Source of the DNA: an uncultured Methylococcaceae bacterium
Lineage (GTDB): Bacteria; Pseudomonadota; Gammaproteobacteria; Methylococcales; Methylomonadaceae
DNA: 7,847 nt
Reading direction: 5' to 3'
Assembly (NCBI GenBank): GCA_903873045.1
Contig: CAIQND010000190.1
Span: 1 to 7,847 of the forward strand
Position 1 is the first letter of the stretch; each line of letters begins with the position of its first letter. Positions 5,311 through 7,847 of the stretch are shown here, piece after piece. Position numbers and translations under genes: made by a program. Below the pieces are notes generated by a model. The model was not told the DNA's origin and did not search any database. It was given only the letters and a program-made list of their open reading frames with translations.

Positions 5311-7481
5311 TCTCCACTGCTTTACAAACCGAACCGAACCTTTTTAGCTACCGTAAATACTGGGCGCAACGCTTTGGCGTCGCGCCTGTATTGCCCATGT
5401 GCCGAGCAGAAATGGACGAACTGGGCTGGGATAGTTGTGATGTTATTTTGGTTACCGGCGATGCTTATATTGATCATCCCAGTTTTGGTATGGCATTGAT
5501 TGGCCGTTTGCTGGAAGCGCAGGGTTTTAGAGTCGGCATTATCTCTCAGCCTGACTGGACCAGTGCCATTGATTTTACCAAATTGGGTCGCCCCAATCTG
5601 TTTTTTGGAGTGACTGGCGGCAACATGGATTCAATGGTCAATCGCTATACCTCTGATAAAAAAATCCGCTCAAATGATGCTTATACGGCCAATGGCGCAG
5701 CAGGAAAGCGTCCTGATCGTGCGGTTAATGTTTATTCGCATCGTTGCCGTGAAGCTTATAAAGATGTGCCAATTATTATCGGCGGCATAGAAGCCAGCCT
5801 GCGACGGATAGCCCATTATGATTACTGGTCTGATAAAGTTCGTAAATCCGTGTTGCTGGATTCCAAGGCCGATTTATTGGTGTATGGTAATGCGGAGCGA
5901 CAAATTGTTGAAATTGCTCATCGCTTAGGTCAGGGTGAAGCCATCTCCGAGCTTAAAGGCATCCGTGGTACGGTACATTTTGTTAAACAAATACCTGAAG
6001 GCTGGGTGATTAAAGATTCTACGGATATTGACCGACCGGGCGCACTAAGTCCGATACAGAATCCGTATCAGGAAGAACCCGCTTGTGATAAAAAGCCGGA
6101 TGACAGTGATCCTAATGAAAAAGTGATCTCGCTTTCCAGCGTGGTCATGCTCAAGCAGTTAGTCAGAGACCAACGCTCTCAAACCGTTATCCGTATTCCC
6201 GCTTATGAAACCGTAAAAGACGATCCTGTCTTGTATGCCCACGCCTCACGGGTTATGCACGGTGAAACCAATCCGGGCAATGCACGGCCGTTAATTCAAC
6301 AACACGGACTACGCCAAGTCTGGATTAATCCGCCGCCGATTCCGTTAACCACCAAAGAAATGGATGGCGTTTTTGATCTGCCGTATTCGCGTGTGCCGCA
6401 CAAAGAATATGGCAATGCCAATGTACCGGCTTTTGAAATGATTCAACATTCGGTCAACATCATGCGTGGCTGTTTTGGCGGTTGTACTTTTTGCTCAATC
6501 ACCGAACATGAAGGACGCATCATTCAAAGCCGTTCCGAAGATTCCATCATTCGGGAAATTGAAGCCATCCGTGATACGTCTCCCGCTTTTACCGGTCATA
6601 TTTCTGATTTGGGCGGCCCCACAGCCAATATGTATCGCCTGGCTTGCAAGGATGAAAAGATTGAAGCCGCGTGCCGCAAACCCTCTTGTGTTTATCCGGG
6701 CATTTGTCCTAACCTGAACACCGATCATACGCCTTTGATTAAGCTCTACCGAAGAGCCCGCGCTTTGCCTGGTATCAAAAAGATATTTATTGCCTCCGGT
6801 CTGCGTTACGATTTAGCGGTTGAATCGCCTGAATACGTTAAAGAACTGGTCACTCATCATGTCGGCGGTTACCTTAAAATTGCCCCGGAACATACCGAGC
6901 AGGGGCCGTTATCAAAAATGATGAAGCCGGGAATGGGCACTTATGACCGCTTTAAGGAAATGTTTGATAAGTATTCCAAAGAAGCCGGTAAAGAACAATA
7001 CCTGATACCTTATTTTATAGCCGCTCACCCCGGCACTACCGATATCGATATGCTTAACCTGGCCTTGTGGCTAAAGCGTAACGGTTTTAGAGCCGATCAG
7101 GTGCAAGCATTTTTGCCTTCGCCCATGTCTATCGCCACCGCGATGTATCACTCGGGTAAAGATACGCTGCATAAGGTGAGTCGTAAGGCTGAAGACATGC
7201 CGATACCTAAAACCATCAAGCAACGTCGTTTGCATAAAGCCTTTTTGCGCTATCACGATCCTAAAAATTGGCCGTTATTGCGTGACGCGTTAAATGCGAT
7301 GGGTCGCAACGATTTGATAGGCAACGGCAAGCACCATTTGATTCCCTCTTATCAGCCTAAAGGCACCGTTGAAGCGTCAGGCAAGATTCAACATTTTAAA
7401 ACCAAATACACCGGCCTTGACAACAACCGCAACGAAAAAAGCTTTGGCAAAAATAAAATCGCAAGAAAGCCAAATAAATAA
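5307..7481 (+). CDS. ygiQ: YgiQ family radical SAM protein (UPF0313)
   Basis: The 724 residues are close to the length of E. coli YgiQ. An N-terminal domain (about 40-250) carries the family blocks LVTGDAYIDHPSFG (48-61), FFGVTGGNMDSMV (99-111) and IIIGGIEASLRRIAHYDYW (156-174). The radical SAM core follows, with RGCFGGCTFCSITEH (387-401) giving the Cx3Cx2C ligands C389, C393 and C396 for the 4Fe-4S cluster that cleaves S-adenosylmethionine. Further cysteines at 456, 461 and 467 (in CVYPGICPNL) could bind something else. PEHTEQGPLSKMMKPG (527-542) and PYFIAAHPGTT (568-578) belong to the core barrel. The tail after 700 is short and lysine-rich. The reaction catalysed by YgiQ is not established. 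The start ATG overlaps the upstream stop as ATGA and has no clear Shine-Dalgarno, so translation is probably coupled. I see no terminator before the tRNA promoter. Confidence 0.95.
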   Translation: MISTALQTEPNLFSYRKYWAQRFGVAPVLPMCRAEMDELGWDSCDVILVTGDAYIDHPSFGMALIGRLLEAQGFRVGIISQPDWTSAIDFTKLGRPNLFFGVTGGNMDSMVNRYTSDKKIRSNDAYTANGAAGKRPDRAVNVYSHRCREAYKDVPIIIGGIEASLRRIAHYDYWSDKVRKSVLLDSKADLLVYGNAERQIVEIAHRLGQGEAISELKGIRGTVHFVKQIPEGWVIKDSTDIDRPGALSPIQNPYQEEPACDKKPDDSDPNEKVISLSSVVMLKQLVRDQRSQTVIRIPAYETVKDDPVLYAHASRVMHGETNPGNARPLIQQHGLRQVWINPPPIPLTTKEMDGVFDLPYSRVPHKEYGNANVPAFEMIQHSVNIMRGCFGGCTFCSITEHEGRIIQSRSEDSIIREIEAIRDTSPAFTGHISDLGGPTANMYRLACKDEKIEAACRKPSCVYPGICPNLNTDHTPLIKLYRRARALPGIKKIFIASGLRYDLAVESPEYVKELVTHHVGGYLKIAPEHTEQGPLSKMMKPGMGTYDRFKEMFDKYSKEAGKEQYLIPYFIAAHPGTTDIDMLNLALWLKRNGFRADQVQAFLPSPMSIATAMYHSGKDTLHKVSRKAEDMPIPKTIKQRRLHKAFLRYHDPKNWPLLRDALNAMGRNDLIGNGKHHLIPSYQPKGTVEASGKIQHFKTKYTGLDNNRNEKSFGKNKIARKPNK

Positions 7482-7489
7482 AAAAAGAT

Positions 7490-7517
7490 TTGGCAATGAG
7501 AATTTATTGTGTATAAT
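7490..7517 (+). promoter_or_regulatory. Sigma70-type promoter of tRNA-Thr
   Basis: TTGGCA (7490-7495) and TATAAT (7512-7517) are separated by 16 bp, a near-consensus housekeeping promoter. Transcription would begin around 7524, a few bases before the mature tRNA 5' end. The -35 box starts nine bases after the ygiQ stop codon. Confidence 0.8.
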
Positions 7518-7528
7518 GACGTTTCTTT

Positions 7529-7604
7529 GCTGGTGTAGCTCAGTTGGTAGAGCAGTTGATTTGTAATCAACCGGTCAGGAGTTCGAATCCCCTCACTAGC
7601 TCCA
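7529..7604 (+). tRNA. tRNA-Thr (anticodon TGT)
   Basis: The 76-base cloverleaf has CCA encoded in the gene (7602-7604). The acceptor stem pairs GCTGGTG with CACTAGC, including one G-T pair (7532 with 7597). The D-arm is GCTC/GAGC. The anticodon stem pairs GTTGA with TCAAC around the loop TTTGTAA, with anticodon TGT at 7562-7564 reading ACA and, by wobble, other Thr codons. The T-loop is the standard TTCGAAT. The T-stem AGGAG/CCCCT has an A.C mismatch (7580 with 7590), which is unusual. It has its own promoter and terminator. Confidence 0.96.
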
Positions 7605-7612
7605 AAGAATTT

Positions 7613-7646
7613 AAAGCCCTAGATGTTTTTCATCTAGGGCTTTTTT
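7613..7646 (+). terminator. Intrinsic terminator after tRNA-Thr
   Basis: A perfect 13-bp stem pairs 7613-7625 with 7631-7643 (core GCCCTAGATG with CATCTAGGGC) around a TTTTT loop. It is followed by a T run to 7646. It lies eight bases past the CCA end and should stop both the tRNA transcript and read-through from ygiQ. Confidence 0.92.
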
Positions 7647-7740
7647 ATTGCCTAAAATTTAGTAAATATCAATTTAGTGGTGCGCATCGCGCTGCCATTA
7701 AAAAATGGGCTACCCACTTTAGCCGGGACATTTTTTGTAG

Positions 7741-7761
7741 GGGCAGGCTTTACGCCTGCCC
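7741..7761. repeat. GC-rich hairpin leading repeat copy B
   Basis: GGGCAGGC (7741-7748) pairs perfectly with GCCTGCCC (7754-7761) around a TTTAC loop. It directly precedes and slightly overlaps the repeat shared with 4218-4308. In copy A this hairpin is missing: the shared sequence instead abuts the right arm of the 20-bp palindrome, after the extra bases GTTTC. Confidence 0.7.
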
Positions 7762-7847
7762 TTTAATGCCACGATGTTAGCAGGGTAACCGCAAGGGATT
7801 ACCCCTACAAGACACGGATATCGTTACATAAAAGGCCATCCACGTAA
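7758..7847 (+). repeat. Dispersed repeat, copy B, cut by window end
   Basis: These 90 bases match 4218-4308 in the same orientation, about 92 percent identical by eye. The core hairpin here is GGGTAA (7783-7788) with TTACCC (7799-7804). It differs from copy A by a C-G to T-A pair swap, so the pairing is kept. The stem corresponding to 4227-4242 is not kept, because G4239 is A7779 here. The window ends inside what corresponds to the left arm of the inverted repeat at 4290-4370, so the element very probably continues. Confidence 0.85.

Noticed and set aside
7544..7780. 78-codon + strand frame through tRNA, terminator and repeat
   Set aside because: It overlaps the tRNA-Thr gene and its terminator and has no protein-like features.

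Overview
The window looks like a chromosomal stretch of a gammaproteobacterium with moderate GC. Two things suggest this: a YgiQ-type radical SAM protein close to the full family length, and intergenic space crowded with short palindromic repeats. The repeat style and the presence of a pyrophosphate-type PEP carboxykinase would fit a gamma-methanotroph (Methylococcales). That taxon is an inference; no marker gene in the window proves it.

Layout. Bases 1-138 are the 3' end of a group II intron (domains V and VI, + strand), whose body lies outside the window. Bases 139-385 hold no gene, only a pair of REP-like hairpins. Bases 386-3841 (minus strand) encode an 1151-residue protein that I recognise as PPi-type phosphoenolpyruvate carboxykinase. 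Bases 3842-4500 lie between divergent genes and are packed with nested inverted repeats plus one copy of a roughly 90-bp dispersed repeat. Bases 4501-5310 (+) encode a divergent spermidine-synthase-like protein. Its stop overlaps the start of ygiQ (5307-7481, +), so the two form a tight pair. A tRNA-Thr(TGT) follows at 7529-7604, with its own promoter and a strong intrinsic terminator. From about 7736 to the window end lies a second, incomplete copy of the dispersed repeat.

How the genes fit together. PPi-PEPCK interconverts oxaloacetate and phosphoenolpyruvate using phosphate/pyrophosphate instead of a nucleotide, so it is a central-carbon enzyme that stands alone here. The speE-like/ygiQ pair is probably co-transcribed and translationally coupled. 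Both proteins belong to S-adenosylmethionine-using superfamilies, but no joint function is established. The tRNA is a separate unit.

The most notable points are the PPi-PEPCK in a repeat-rich, intron-flanked setting; two direct repeats bracketing the speE-like/ygiQ/tRNA block, with a compensatory base change in one hairpin; the altered cofactor motif in the speE-like protein; and an A.C mismatch in the T-stem of the tRNA. I saw no CRISPR array, transposase gene or clearly undescribed multi-gene system.
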